Positions 35,394-45,019 of a stretch of DNA of 64,000 bases are shown piece after piece. The notes beneath the pieces are model-generated. The model did not search any database and was not told the DNA's origin. It worked only from the letters and a program-made list of their open reading frames with translations. The position numbers were made by a program, and so were the translations under genes. Location of the stretch: positions 1 to 64,000 of the forward strand of contig NZ_JANYUY010000038.1 in NCBI RefSeq assembly GCF_025060755.1. Reading direction: 5' to 3'. The DNA is from Paenibacillus doosanensis. Its GTDB lineage: Bacteria > Bacillota > Bacilli > Paenibacillales > NBRC-103111. Every line of letters starts with the position of its first letter. Within the stretch, counting starts at the first letter, position 1.

Positions 35394-36419
35394 ATGATGA
35401 CCATACGCATAGGATTGATCGGAGCCGGAGGGATTGCGCGCTCGCGGCATTTGCCGGGCTTGCAAAAGCTTAAAGGCGTGGAACTGGCTGCAGTGGCGAA
35501 CCGTCGTTACGACAATGCGCTGAAGGCCGCCGAGGAGTACGGCTTCGGCAAGGCTTATCGGACTTGGCAGGAGGTGGCCGAAGATCCCGCCGTCGATGCG
35601 GTGTTCGTCTGCACCCCGCCGTATTTGCATAAGGAAATTACGGCCTATTGTTTGGCCCGGGGCAAGCATGTGTTCTCTCAGGCGAGAATGGCTATGAACT
35701 TGCCGGAGGCGCTGGAGATGCTGAAGCTGGACGAGTCGACCCGGCTGACCACGATGCTCTGCCCGCCGCCGAATTATATGAAGGTGGAGCCCTACGCGCT
35801 TCAGCTGCTGGCGGAAGGGACGCTCGGCGACATACGCCATGTCAGCCTGACGCATCCTTCAGGGCAGTACTCCGATCCCCGCAAGCCGCTCCACTGGAGG
35901 CAGCGGGCGGATCTGCAGGGAATCAACGCGCTCGATGTCGGCATTATGGGAGAGGTGCTGAACAAATGGTTCGGACCGGTCAAAACGCTGTATGCCGAGG
36001 GGCAAACTTGGGTTACAGAACGGCCGCAGGATAACGAGGGCTTCAGCCGGGTGGAGCTGCCGGATTCCGTAACGGTGATCGGGCGGTTCGCTCGCGGGCC
36101 GCAGCTTACCGCACTGTTCAGCGGCGCGGTGCAGGGCGGAACCCCGCAGCTGTCGATTCACGGCAGCCGCGGTACGCTGACCTGCTATCCGGAAGCGTCT
36201 TATCTGCTGCTCCGAACGGCGGAGGGCGAGAAGCGGCTGGACGTTCCGGCGGACCGGATCAAGGAATGGACCGTCGAGCGCGATTTTATCGAAGCGGTGC
36301 GGCAGGGCCGCAAGGGCGATCCGTCATTTCGCGACGGCGCCAAATATATGGCTTTTACACAGGCGGTTGCGGACTCAATTCGCACCGGCGGGCGCGTAGC
36401 AGTCGCGGAGATTTCTTGA
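35394..36419 (+). CDS. Gfo/Idh/MocA family oxidoreductase with altered EKP motif
   Basis: A 341-aa NAD(P)-dependent sugar-type dehydrogenase. The N-terminal Rossmann motif is GLIGAGGIA near residue 6, and the C-terminal alpha/beta domain is complete. The family motif E-K-P, whose Lys takes part in catalysis, is replaced here: KHVFSQARMA stands where KHVxCEKPxA is usual. The protein therefore belongs to a divergent subgroup or uses another residue. GAGGGAAG precedes the ATG pair; 35394 is chosen, and 35397 is possible. Confidence 0.85.
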   Translation: MMTIRIGLIGAGGIARSRHLPGLQKLKGVELAAVANRRYDNALKAAEEYGFGKAYRTWQEVAEDPAVDAVFVCTPPYLHKEITAYCLARGKHVFSQARMAMNLPEALEMLKLDESTRLTTMLCPPPNYMKVEPYALQLLAEGTLGDIRHVSLTHPSGQYSDPRKPLHWRQRADLQGINALDVGIMGEVLNKWFGPVKTLYAEGQTWVTERPQDNEGFSRVELPDSVTVIGRFARGPQLTALFSGAVQGGTPQLSIHGSRGTLTCYPEASYLLLRTAEGEKRLDVPADRIKEWTVERDFIEAVRQGRKGDPSFRDGAKYMAFTQAVADSIRTGGRVAVAEIS

Positions 36420-36433
36420 GCTAAGGGAAGGCG

Positions 36434-36472
36434 AAAAAATGCCCTGCAATCCGTTTGAGGATGCAGGGCATT
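36434..36472 (-). terminator. Intrinsic terminator (minus strand)
   Basis: AATGCCCTGCA pairs with TGCAGGGCATT, and the minus strand continues into six T. It serves the racA-like gene and may also stop the oxidoreductase transcript from the other side. Confidence 0.7.
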
Positions 36473-36691
36473 GTGCTGCCTTATGACCGGGTTGAAATTT
36501 GCTGAGACGTCTGTGCAGGGAAAAGCAGCGCTTATTCGCGGCAAATCCTGGCGTGAAATACGGCCCGTCGCCTTGCCGAGGCCGGGGTTGGCGGTTTCTT
36601 ATGCGCATCGTACAACCTCCGGATAAGGGATAATCAGTGACGATAAAGTAGACGAAGACAGTGGAAACAGCCTGTACTAACAGAGGCGCAT

Positions 36692-37240
36692 TTAAAACAT
36701 GCTGAACAGCATGCTGATGAAGCCTTTCTTTTTGGACGGTTTAGGCGTTTCGCGCAGGCTGGCGAGGGTGCGTTCGGAATGGCGCGACAAGGATCGTTGA
36801 ATAACCTCGACCTCGGCTGCGAGCGTTTGAACGGATTTGCGGATTTCGTCGAGCTCATTGCGATGCTGCAGTATTTGCGTGGATACAATATCGCTGGCTT
36901 TCTGCTCCAGCCGCAGTTCCAGGTCGGCGATGCGCTGGAGAAGTGCGTCCGTCTGTGCCGCGCTGTGGCTGATCGCAGCGCCGGCGGATTGCAGCTCGGC
37001 CGCCGGAAGGGTGCGCGGCTTCACCGTGCGGGAATCGCCGTCCCAAATCGCCTGCATCGTCTTGCCCTGCTGCAGCTGTTCTTGAATGGAACGAAGCCGC
37101 TGCAGATCGTCCTCGGAATAAATGTAGTGACCGAGCTCATCCTTTTGAAACCAGCCTTGAAAAAAAGCAACCCAACGTTTAACTGTGGTGGGGCTCACCC
37201 CCAGCTTCAGAGCGACTTCCCTGGTAGTCATTGCTTCCAT
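36692..37240 (-). CDS. racA: RacA-like chromosome-anchoring protein
   Basis: A 182-aa protein with a MerR-type helix-turn-helix at the N-terminus (TTREVALKLGVSPTTVKRWV), then the conserved ELGHYIYSEDDLQRL segment, and a central coiled coil (about 90-150). The C-terminal tail is basic and hydrophobic (SKKKGFISMLFSMF) and could bind membrane. Order, length and the SxQxLQHRxEL coiled-coil segment agree with RacA, which tethers the chromosome origin to the cell pole at the start of sporulation. The identification rests on overall resemblance, not a unique motif. Confidence 0.65.
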   Translation of the reverse strand: MEAMTTREVALKLGVSPTTVKRWVAFFQGWFQKDELGHYIYSEDDLQRLRSIQEQLQQGKTMQAIWDGDSRTVKPRTLPAAELQSAGAAISHSAAQTDALLQRIADLELRLEQKASDIVSTQILQHRNELDEIRKSVQTLAAEVEVIQRSLSRHSERTLASLRETPKPSKKKGFISMLFSMF

Positions 37241-37488
37241 TTTAGCGCCTCCTCCGTCCTGTGCTTTAGGTTTTCATATAAGCTATTCGCCCCTTTTTTC
37301 CAACTCCCTGCAAGGGTGACAAAGGTAGTGTCCATTCGCTAAAGAAAGTAGTTTTTCACACGATTCATCGTTATTGCGACAGACTTTGAAGCATCGGGTG
37401 TCTTCGGCGCGAGACGTACGGAATGGCGTCGAACATTGAAACGGCTCCAATCCTTAGCGGGGACTTGCCGCTGCGGCGATTGGTTCAT

Positions 37489-37529
37489 AAAAATAACCCG
37501 CGGGGTCGGAGCGTACCGACCCGCGGGTT
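37489..37529 (-). terminator. Intrinsic terminator of the chemoreceptor gene
   Basis: AACCCGCGGGGTCGG pairs with CCGACCCGCGGGTT; on the minus strand it is followed by TTATTTTT. It begins 11 bases beyond the chemoreceptor stop. Confidence 0.8.
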
Positions 37530-37539
37530 GTTCGGTTTT

Positions 37540-39681
37540 TTAGACCGTTACCAGCTTCTTTTCTTTCTCCTCCGTTGCGGGAGGAGTTTGAGGCTCCTTC
37601 GAAGCGGAATCCTCCGCCCGGGAACCGGCCCCTTCCGACGACGCTTCGGGGACAGCGGACTGCTTCGCTTCGGGCGCTTCTTCCCTGGCAGCGCTACCGG
37701 GCTCAGCCCCACGCTCTTGCGCCGGCTCAGGCTCCCGCCCCGGCTCGCCGGAGACCGCCTTGCCCGGCGTGCGCTCGCGCAGCGGAGCTTCCGTCTGTGC
37801 CTCCATCGCCCCCGCATTACGCTCCGGCGTCTTCGCAGCTTCGTCGGCCGCGCCGCCGTTACTGGCGCCGCCGCCAAGGCCGGTGTTGTTGCCGTCTCCG
37901 CCGTGCTGCGCATTCGGAGCAGCGGGCTCTGCGGTTGTGCCGGCTTCGTCGATTTGAAACCGGCTGATTTCATCAAACAGCTTCTGCGACAGAGAGAACA
38001 TATCGTCCGCCTGCCCGGCGATCCGCTGGATCGAGGCGTCCTGCTGGATGGAGGTGGAGTTCACTTCTTCGACGGCCGCCGCGGTCTCCTGGGCGATAGC
38101 GGCGACGAACTGCACGGAGCCGACGAGCTTGCCGTTCTTATCTTTTGCTTGTGCGATCTGCTCCTGAATGCGGTCGATTTGGCCGGACAGCTCGTCCATC
38201 GAAGCGCGGATTTGCCCGAAGGAGGCCAGGCTTTCGTTCATTTTGCCGCTTTGCTGCTCGAACGATTGGCGGGCGCCGCCCAAATACGTCTCCAGCTCCT
38301 TCGTCTGATCGAGCAGAGAGCGGATGATCGCGGCGATCGAGCGGGACGATTCGTTCGTCTGCGAAGACAGCTGCCTCACCTCCTCGGCGATGACCGAGAA
38401 GCCGCGTCCGTGCACGCCGGCCCGCGCGGCTTCGATGGCGGCGTTCAGCGCGAGCACGTTCGTCTGATGGGAAATATCGGTAATGGTATTCACGATATGA
38501 TGAATTTGCACGGTGCTTCCCGATAGGCCGGCCATCGCGGCGTAGACCTTATCCAGCACGGCCTCGGACGCATGGGCGGCCTGCCGGAGCGATTCCATCG
38601 AAGCGGAGCCGGTGTGCGTGTTGAGCGCGGCCTCGCGGCTTTTTTGCTGCACGGTGGCGGCGTATTCCGAGATCGTTTCGATCTCTCGCTCCAGCTCGGA
38701 GATGAGATAGGCGCCTTGCTCCGACTGCGTCGCTTGCTGATCGGCCCCGGAGGCAATCTCCTGAATCGCGCGAATGATGTCGGCGTTGGCGGCGGCCGTC
38801 GAGACGGAGAAGCGGTGCAGCGAGCCGGAATGCTCGGACAGCGTCGAGGCGATGCCGCGCGTGCCCGCGATCATGCCGCGCACCTGGTCGGCCATCCGGT
38901 CGAAGCTGCGGCTGAGCTCTCCCAGCTCGTCGCGGGAGCTGCTGCCGATCCGGCTGCGCAGATCGCCCGCGGCGATCGAATGGACGGCTTGCTGCAGCCT
39001 GCGGATCGGCCCGGCGAACGAGCGGATCAGCAAGGCTGCGATGGCCGCGCCCGCGACGAAAACGAGCGCCGAAGCGGCCCACATGACCAGCTCGGTGCGG
39101 TGAAGCAGCGCCTCGGTGCCTGCTATGGCTTCCTGCGCATCTTCGGAATAGGCGATATAGAAATGGTCGACGTTTAAGAAGATATCGCTCATTAGTCTTT
39201 GCGATTCGTTATATAAATACTCCATATTTTTATCCAGATCGGCCGGAGACAAGCTCTTCTCCTGCACCAGTTTGGCCGCGACGTCGAACGTATTCGTATA
39301 ATCGACGGTAAGCGAGATAAGCTGGCTGCGCCATTTGGCCTGCTCCGGGGTGGAGGCGGTGTCGCCGATTTTTGTGATCATGCCGTCGAATACCTTTCTC
39401 TTCTCGTTATATGTCGGTATGTAGTCGGCTTTCTTCGATATTTCCAGCCCCGAGGCGATAATGTTCAGCTCCTGCACCATTTCCTTCAATTCCAGCGCCA
39501 TCAGCTTCAGCTCGACCTTGTCGTTCTGCTGCTTCAAGTAGGCTTTCATCATTCCCACCTGCTGAAGATTGTACAACGCGACGGACACAAACAGAGCGAG
39601 CATAGCTGTAAGTCCCAGCGCCAGCTTCACTTTGAAAGTAAGGCCGGGCAAACGGAGCAGCGTTTTGTTTCGGATAGGCAT
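37540..39681 (-). CDS. Methyl-accepting chemotaxis protein with disordered tail
   Basis: A 713-aa chemoreceptor. Transmembrane helices lie near residues 14-36 and 205-230, with a helical sensing domain between them (about 165 residues, four-helix-bundle type). A HAMP domain follows (about 230-285). The signalling hairpin keeps [15 protein letters not shown] and [15 protein letters not shown]. An unusual extension at 579-713 is almost free of hydrophobic residues and rich in Ala, Glu, Gly, Pro and Ser, ending KKLVTV rather than a CheR-binding pentapeptide. The gene is monocistronic. Confidence 0.9.
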   Translation of the reverse strand: MPIRNKTLLRLPGLTFKVKLALGLTAMLALFVSVALYNLQQVGMMKAYLKQQNDKVELKLMALELKEMVQELNIIASGLEISKKADYIPTYNEKRKVFDGMITKIGDTASTPEQAKWRSQLISLTVDYTNTFDVAAKLVQEKSLSPADLDKNMEYLYNESQRLMSDIFLNVDHFYIAYSEDAQEAIAGTEALLHRTELVMWAASALVFVAGAAIAALLIRSFAGPIRRLQQAVHSIAAGDLRSRIGSSSRDELGELSRSFDRMADQVRGMIAGTRGIASTLSEHSGSLHRFSVSTAAANADIIRAIQEIASGADQQATQSEQGAYLISELEREIETISEYAATVQQKSREAALNTHTGSASMESLRQAAHASEAVLDKVYAAMAGLSGSTVQIHHIVNTITDISHQTNVLALNAAIEAARAGVHGRGFSVIAEEVRQLSSQTNESSRSIAAIIRSLLDQTKELETYLGGARQSFEQQSGKMNESLASFGQIRASMDELSGQIDRIQEQIAQAKDKNGKLVGSVQFVAAIAQETAAAVEEVNSTSIQQDASIQRIAGQADDMFSLSQKLFDEISRFQIDEAGTTAEPAAPNAQHGGDGNNTGLGGGASNGGAADEAAKTPERNAGAMEAQTEAPLRERTPGKAVSGEPGREPEPAQERGAEPGSAAREEAPEAKQSAVPEASSEGAGSRAEDSASKEPQTPPATEEKEKKLVTV

Positions 39682-39825
39682 GTTCGATCCCTCCAGTAGT
39701 TTTATGCCGGATACATAGGACCCCCGTATGAGTCAATGAATCCTTTTGCCTACATTATAGGAAGCAAGTATTAAGACAAAGTCCTTTTTTTGTAAAAATC
39801 AATTCAAAACGGCGCCGAATGAACT

Positions 39826-39879
39826 TTTACATTCCGTTTACGTTTTGCGGGTTCAAACTTTACATTGGCTTGTTACGAT
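39826..39879 (+). promoter_or_regulatory. PhoP (Pho box) promoter of pstS
   Basis: TTTACA (39826), TTTACG (39837) and TTTACA (39859) lie at multiples of 11 bases, the spacing of tandem PhoP-binding repeats. The -10-like TACGAT (39874) follows the last repeat after nine bases. Phosphate starvation should induce this promoter through PhoPR. Confidence 0.75.
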
Positions 39880-39927
39880 GTCCAAGTAAACAAAAAACGA
39901 ACCGAAACAAAGGGAGGACAAACAGAG

Positions 39928-40839
39928 ATGTTGAAACATTTCTCGAAAAAAGGATTCAGCTTTGCACTCATCGCGATTTTATTAATGGGGGTTCTCGCGG
40001 CATGCGGCACGAAACCGGCTGCACCGGAGACAAACGCACAGACAAACGGCGCTCAACCGGCCGGAGAGAAAAAGCCCGAGCCTGCGGCCGAATTGACCGG
40101 CACCGTCACCGCATCCGGCTCCAGCGCTCTGCTTCCGCTCGTTAAACAAGCTTCGACCGAGTTTATGGAGAAAAATCCTAAAGTTACCGTAAACGTAACG
40201 GCAGGCGGTTCCGGCACAGGCTTGAAAAACGTAGCCGACGGCACTTCCGACATCGGCAACTCCGACGTAGCTGCCGGCGATGAATATAAAGACAAAGGTC
40301 TGGTTGACCATGTCGTCGCTATCGCGCCTTTTGCCCTGATCGTGAATAAAGACGTAGCTGTCGATAATTTGACGAAAGCGCAAGCGGCCGATATTTTCAT
40401 GGGCAAAATTACGAACTGGAAAGAAGTCGGCGGCAAAGACGAAAAAATCGTCGTCGTTCACCGTCCCGAAAGCTCCGGCTCCAGAACGCTCGTGAAGCAA
40501 ATCGTGCTTGACAATAAAGAATTTACGAAAGACGGCGTTACGCAAGAGTCCAGCGGCGCGGTAGCGACGACAGTCGGCTCCACCGCAGGCTCCATCGGTT
40601 ATGTCGACACTCCTTATTTGAACGATACGATCAAAGCTTTGAAATTCGAAGGCGTAGCATTCAGCAAAGATACGATCAAAGAAGGCAAATATCCGCTGTA
40701 TGGCATAGAGCATATGTATACGAAGGGCGAAGCGAAAGGTGCGGTAAAAGCATTCATCGACTACATCTCCAGCTCCGACTTCCAAGGCAAAAAGGTCGAA
40801 GAGCTGAAGTTCCTGCCTGCCGACCTGCTGAAAAAATAA
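39928..40839 (+). CDS. pstS: Phosphate ABC transporter binding lipoprotein
   Basis: A 303-aa high-affinity phosphate-binding protein. The lipoprotein signal ends in LAAC with Cys26, then a Pro/Ala/Glu-rich linker. Phosphate-contact segments are recognisable: ASGSSALLPL near residue 57 and HRPESSGSRT near 178. An AAAGGGAGG ribosome site sets the ATG. It is the first gene of the pst cluster and has its own hairpin after it, which would let it be made in excess over the membrane subunits. Confidence 0.95.
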   Translation: MLKHFSKKGFSFALIAILLMGVLAACGTKPAAPETNAQTNGAQPAGEKKPEPAAELTGTVTASGSSALLPLVKQASTEFMEKNPKVTVNVTAGGSGTGLKNVADGTSDIGNSDVAAGDEYKDKGLVDHVVAIAPFALIVNKDVAVDNLTKAQAADIFMGKITNWKEVGGKDEKIVVVHRPESSGSRTLVKQIVLDNKEFTKDGVTQESSGAVATTVGSTAGSIGYVDTPYLNDTIKALKFEGVAFSKDTIKEGKYPLYGIEHMYTKGEAKGAVKAFIDYISSSDFQGKKVEELKFLPADLLKK

Positions 40840-40865
40840 GCTTTCCAGCGCAGAATCAACCTCTC

Positions 40866-40889
40866 AGACCCGGTCATATGGCCGGGTCT
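40866..40889 (+). terminator. Hairpin after pstS
   Basis: AGACCCGG pairs with CCGGGTCT around an eight-base loop; T-poor afterwards. It may partly terminate or stabilise the pstS message. Confidence 0.55.
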
Positions 40890-40979
40890 ATTGCCGTTTG
40901 CCGGACGAATGGGACGATGGTGAGCAAAAAGGCGGTGATTTCATCGCGTTTATAAGAGCGGCGCGGCTTGCGCGAAAAT

Positions 40980-41033
40980 TTTACATTGTCTTAACAATCC
41001 GCCTGCATGGCTTTTACAAATGTCCTCTATGAT
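40980..41033 (+). promoter_or_regulatory. Second PhoP (Pho box) promoter, before pstC
   Basis: TTTACA (40980), TTAACA (40991), a weak CCTGCA (41002) and TTTACA (41013) repeat every 11 bases, followed nine bases later by TATGAT (41028), a good -10. Its geometry matches the pstS site. Confidence 0.78.
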
Positions 41034-41128
41034 GAAAAAGAACAGCACGAAGCGGACAAAACGTTGAATGACGGTGAAGCTTGCCGTGATTCGTTCATTT
41101 ATTCAATCGATTAGGGGGCAACTGCATC

Positions 41129-42058
41129 GTGAATTCCTTCGTTGACAAGCTTAATGAAACGGCCACAGTAGACAAAAAGGTAAGCCGGTGGACGAAACAT
41201 CAAAACCGTACCGACCAGTTGATGAAATGGCTGTTCGTCGGCTCGGCCGTTTTGGTCTCGGCCATTATTTTCTCCATTATCGCGTTCGTCGGCATGCAGG
41301 GAGTGAAGACGTTCGCCGACGTTTCTCCATGGACCTTCTTCTTCTCGAAGGAGTGGACGCCGAGCCAAAATGAATTCGGCATTTTCGCCTTTCTGTACAG
41401 CACCTTGGTCCTGACGCTGCTATCCGTCGTGCTCTCCGTGCCGCTGGCTTTGTCGGGAGCGATGTTCATGGCCAAGATCGCGCCGAAATGGGTGCGCGAA
41501 ATCATGCGGCCCGCGACGGACTTGTTCGTCGGCATCCCTTCGGTCGTATACGGCTTGATCGGTCTGACCGTGATCGTGCCTATGCTCGCCAAAACGACCG
41601 GTACGATAGGGTACGGCATTTTGCCGGCCGCGATTATTCTCGCGATCATGATCCTGCCGACGATTCTCTCGATTTCCGAGGACGCGATCCGCGCCTTGCC
41701 GGGCCGCTTGGAAGAAGCTTCGCTGGCGCTCGGCGCGACCCGCTGGCAGACGATCTGGAGAGTGCTCCTTCCGGCCGCGCGTCCGGGAATTATTACCGGC
41801 ATTATTCTGGGCATGGGCAGAGCGATCGGGGAGACGATGGCGGTATTCATGGTCATCGGCAACTCGCCGCAAATGCCGGGCTCGCTGCTGGAGTCCACAA
41901 CCGTGCTGACGACGGCGATCGTGAAAGATATGGGCAATACGAATTACGGCACGACATGGAATAACGCTTTGTATCTTATGGCGCTTGTGCTGCTCCTGAT
42001 CTCCTTGTCGTTGATCATTATTATCCGGTTCGTAGCCAAGAGGAGTGAAGTGAAATGA
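41129..42058 (+). CDS. pstC: Phosphate ABC transporter permease PstC
   Basis: A 309-aa membrane subunit of the phosphate importer. A cytoplasmic N-terminus is followed by about six transmembrane helices, with the ATPase-contact loop LEEASLALGATRWQTIWRVLLP near residue 193. The start is GTG at 41129 with GGGGG ten bases upstream. Its stop overlaps the pstA start (ATGA). It forms the channel with PstA. Confidence 0.95.
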   Translation: MNSFVDKLNETATVDKKVSRWTKHQNRTDQLMKWLFVGSAVLVSAIIFSIIAFVGMQGVKTFADVSPWTFFFSKEWTPSQNEFGIFAFLYSTLVLTLLSVVLSVPLALSGAMFMAKIAPKWVREIMRPATDLFVGIPSVVYGLIGLTVIVPMLAKTTGTIGYGILPAAIILAIMILPTILSISEDAIRALPGRLEEASLALGATRWQTIWRVLLPAARPGIITGIILGMGRAIGETMAVFMVIGNSPQMPGSLLESTTVLTTAIVKDMGNTNYGTTWNNALYLMALVLLLISLSLIIIIRFVAKRSEVK

Positions 42059-42912
42059 CGAGCAAAACGACCGATCGCATCGCTACCGGATTTTTCTGGC
42101 TGACCGGCATCGCCATTATGCTTCTGCTGGCCTGGTTTCTTATCCGCATCTTGGGCGACGGGCTGCCGCAGCTGTCGTGGAAGTTCATCACGGGCAAGCC
42201 GCAGGAGATTATGGCCGGCGGCGGCGTAGGGCCGATGCTGTTCAACTCGTTCTATATCTTGTTCTTGTCCTTGCTGTTCTCGCTGCCGATCGGGATCGGA
42301 GCGGGCGTCTACCTGACGATTTACGCCAAGCAAAACAAGTTTACCGATTTCATTCGAATTTCCGTAGAAGCCCTATCTTCCGTTCCGTCGATCGTTTTCG
42401 GTCTGTTCGGCTTCCTGCTGTTCGTCAATTTATTCGGCTTGAAGTTCTCGATTATCGGCGGCGCGGCGACGTTATCGCTGCTGAACTTGCCCGTGCTCGT
42501 CCGCGTAACGGAGGAGGCGCTGCGTTCGGTGCCGGAATCATACTGGGAAGCTTCGCTGGCGCTCGGCTCGACCCGCTGGCAGGCGATCCGCAAAGTATTG
42601 CTGCCCGCCGCGCTGCCGAACCTGATCACGGGAATCACGCTCGTAGCCGGACGGGCTCTCGGGGAATCGGCGATTCTGATCTATACCGCAGGGCTGTCGG
42701 TATCGCGATTTTTCCCGGATTGGAACCCGCTGGCGATGGGGGAGACGCTGGCTACCCATCTGTGGTACGTCCAGTCGGAAGCGCTCGTCCCTGACGCCAA
42801 GCAAATCGCCAAAGGAAGCGCGGCGCTCCTGCTCATCGTGGTGCTGATCTTCAACCTGCTGATCGGCATCCCGAGCCGCATCCTACAAAAACGACTTTCC
42901 GGGGGGAAATAA
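42055..42912 (+). CDS. pstA: Phosphate ABC transporter permease PstA
   Basis: A 285-aa second membrane subunit. It has six transmembrane helices and the EAA-type loop [23 protein letters not shown] near residue 162, paralleling that of PstC. Ribosome site AGGAGTGAAG lies within the end of pstC. Two bases separate it from pstB. Confidence 0.95.
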   Translation: MTSKTTDRIATGFFWLTGIAIMLLLAWFLIRILGDGLPQLSWKFITGKPQEIMAGGGVGPMLFNSFYILFLSLLFSLPIGIGAGVYLTIYAKQNKFTDFIRISVEALSSVPSIVFGLFGFLLFVNLFGLKFSIIGGAATLSLLNLPVLVRVTEEALRSVPESYWEASLALGSTRWQAIRKVLLPAALPNLITGITLVAGRALGESAILIYTAGLSVSRFFPDWNPLAMGETLATHLWYVQSEALVPDAKQIAKGSAALLLIVVLIFNLLIGIPSRILQKRLSGGK

Positions 42913-42914
42913 CC

Positions 42915-43676
42915 GTGGTGGAGAAAAATAAAATCAAAGTAGAGAAGCTCAACCTGTTTTACGGGGAAAATCAAGCGCTGCACGGCATCGGACTGGAGAT
43001 TAAGAACAACTCCATCGTCGCGCTGATCGGCCCTTCCGGCTGCGGCAAGTCGACGTTCCTGCGGACGCTGAACCGGATGAACGATCTGATCGACAGCGTG
43101 CGGATCAACGGCAATATTTATGTCGACGGGCAAAACATTTACGGACAGGAAATGGACGTTGCCCTGCTGCGCAAAAAAGTCGGGATGGTGTTCCAGCGCC
43201 CGAATCCTTTTCCGATGAGCATCTACGATAACATTGCATACGGGCCGAGAATCCACGGTACGAAGAAGAAGGCCGTTCTCGACGAGATCGTAGAGAAGAG
43301 CCTTGTCCAGGCAGCGCTGTGGGATGAAGTCAAGGACCGGCTGCACAAGTCCGCGCTCGGACTGTCCGGGGGCCAGCAGCAGCGGCTCTGCATCGCCAGA
43401 CTGCTTGCCGTCGAGCCCGACGTTCTGCTGATGGATGAGCCTACGTCGGCTTTGGACCCGATCTCTACGTTGAAGGTGGAAGAGCTGACGCAAACGCTGA
43501 AAGAAAAATATACGATCATTATCGTCACGCACAACATGCAGCAGGCTGCGCGTATTTCCGATTACACATCGTTCTTCCTGAACGGAGAGCTGATCGAATC
43601 CGACCAAACGGATAAAATTTTCACCGCTCCGACGGACCAAAGAACGGAAGATTATATTACCGGACGCTTCGGATAA
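42915..43676 (+). CDS. pstB: Phosphate ABC transporter ATPase PstB
   Basis: A 253-aa ATPase driving phosphate import. It has Walker [10 protein letters not shown] near residue 39, a PstB-typical [12 protein letters not shown] segment near 95, signature LSGGQQQR near 153, and Walker [13 protein letters not shown] near 173. The start is GTG at 42915 after GGGGGGAAAT. The next gene is phoU, as in most pst operons. Confidence 0.96.
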   Translation: MVEKNKIKVEKLNLFYGENQALHGIGLEIKNNSIVALIGPSGCGKSTFLRTLNRMNDLIDSVRINGNIYVDGQNIYGQEMDVALLRKKVGMVFQRPNPFPMSIYDNIAYGPRIHGTKKKAVLDEIVEKSLVQAALWDEVKDRLHKSALGLSGGQQQRLCIARLLAVEPDVLLMDEPTSALDPISTLKVEELTQTLKEKYTIIIVTHNMQQAARISDYTSFFLNGELIESDQTDKIFTAPTDQRTEDYITGRFG

Positions 43677-43696
43677 CGGATCATAAGGGGGCTATT

Positions 43697-44356
43697 ATGG
43701 ATACGAGATCGAATTTTCATCAAAATGTCGACGAGCTGCAGCAATCGCTGCTTACGATGGGAACCCATGTGGAGGATTCCATTGCGCGGGCGGTCGACGC
43801 GCTGGCTGCGCTCGACGAGAAGCTGGCCAGGGACGTCGTCGACCATGACGACGTGATCGACGATATGATGCTGGAGATCGAAGAGCGCTGCCTGCGTCTG
43901 ATCGCGCTTCAGCAGCCGATGGCCGGAGATTTGCGAATTATCGGCACCGCCTTGAAAATCGCAACGGACCTGGAGCGGATCAGTGACCATGCAGTAGACA
44001 TCGCCAAGATTTGCATCCGGCTGTCCGGCGAAACGCTGATCAAGCCGCTCGAAGATATTCCGCAGATGGCGGCCATGGTAAGACATATGCTGCGCGAAAG
44101 CCTGCTGTCTTATACCGAGCGCAACATCCATCGCGCCGCGGCGCTGGCTGAGAAGGACGACGAGGTCGATAAGCTGTACAGCACGCTGATGAACGAAATT
44201 ATCGGCATGATGAACAGCGATTTTGCCCGCAACCGCCAGCTGTCGCAATTGATGTTCGTCGCCCATTACTTGGAGCGTGTGGCCGATCATTGCACGAACA
44301 TCGGCGAAGGCGTCATTTATATCGTTGCCGGCAAGCGGAAGGATTTGAATGTTTAG
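43697..44356 (+). CDS. phoU: Phosphate signalling regulator PhoU
   Basis: A 219-aa protein made of two similar three-helix bundles. Each bears an acidic metal-cluster motif (DLERISDHAVDI in the first, YLERVADHCTNIGE in the second). PhoU links the Pst importer to the Pho two-component system and limits phosphate uptake. GGGGGC lies upstream of the ATG, 20 bases after pstB. A terminator follows. Confidence 0.95.
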   Translation: MDTRSNFHQNVDELQQSLLTMGTHVEDSIARAVDALAALDEKLARDVVDHDDVIDDMMLEIEERCLRLIALQQPMAGDLRIIGTALKIATDLERISDHAVDIAKICIRLSGETLIKPLEDIPQMAAMVRHMLRESLLSYTERNIHRAAALAEKDDEVDKLYSTLMNEIIGMMNSDFARNRQLSQLMFVAHYLERVADHCTNIGEGVIYIVAGKRKDLNV

Positions 44357-44376
44357 ATTGAATATTGGAGTAAATA

Positions 44377-44402
44377 AAGAGACCGGAGAGGTCTCTTTTT
44401 TA
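44377..44402 (+). terminator. Intrinsic terminator of the pst operon
   Basis: AAGAGACC pairs with GGTCTCTT across a five-base loop, followed by a T run. Confidence 0.85.
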
Positions 44403-44409
44403 TACATGC

Positions 44410-44868
44410 TTACCATTCTCCAATGATTGCTTCTAATTCTCCGGCTATTTGGAAGGGGATTTCCTGCTTCCCTGCCTTTACGAAACCTTGCAATTCAATG
44501 TCAGGATGTTCAATATCGATTGTATTCGAATTTGCAAACACCTCTTTAATCGGAGCGAAGATTGTAAAATTCGCGGTTTCATCAGAATTCAGATGGACCG
44601 GTCTTTTCTCTGTTTTCCCTTCAACTACAAAAGGGTTGTTTTTCGCGCCGCTTATTTGTTTAATTGGGTAACTTAAATTCAAGTGTAAATGGGTAAGCTG
44701 AAACTTGGAACTATTTTTAATTTCAATTGAATATGACCTCGAATCACTATTTAATTGCTTATCGACAAGCTTGAAGCGAATGTCTTTATCATTGAAACTA
44801 CCGCTATCGGTTGAGCATCCGGACAAAGCAATCAGCAAAACGAAAACGCTAAGCATGTATTTGTTCAT
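44410..44868 (-). CDS. Small lipoprotein of unknown function
   Basis: A 152-aa exported lipoprotein. The signal has lipobox LSGC (Cys at about residue 18). The mature part is beta-rich (YSIEIKNSSKFQLTHLHLNLSYP..., FTIFAPIKEVF) and resembles an immunoglobulin-like domain. The ATG at 44868 follows GGAGG; a longer frame lacks a ribosome site. The gene is visibly richer in A and T than its neighbours, which hints at recent acquisition. No function is recognised. Confidence 0.75.
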   Translation of the reverse strand: MNKYMLSVFVLLIALSGCSTDSGSFNDKDIRFKLVDKQLNSDSRSYSIEIKNSSKFQLTHLHLNLSYPIKQISGAKNNPFVVEGKTEKRPVHLNSDETANFTIFAPIKEVFANSNTIDIEHPDIELQGFVKAGKQEIPFQIAGELEAIIGEW

Positions 44869-44974
44869 TGTGAGCCTCCGTTCTAGGAAAAGATTTTGTT
44901 TATTTGAATGATTTACAAATCGTTCCATTCAAATTAGACGCACAATGAATACGCCATGTTGCATGATTTGGCAC

Positions 44975-45008
44975 AAAACCGTCAAGGGCCAACCCCCTGA
45001 CGGTTTTT
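44975..45008. terminator. Intrinsic terminator, both directions
   Basis: AAAACCGTCA-GGG pairs with CCCCTGACGGTTTTT. It lies at the end of the MFS gene (minus strand) and can work both ways. Confidence 0.75.
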
Positions 45009-45019
45009 CATTCTATCCC

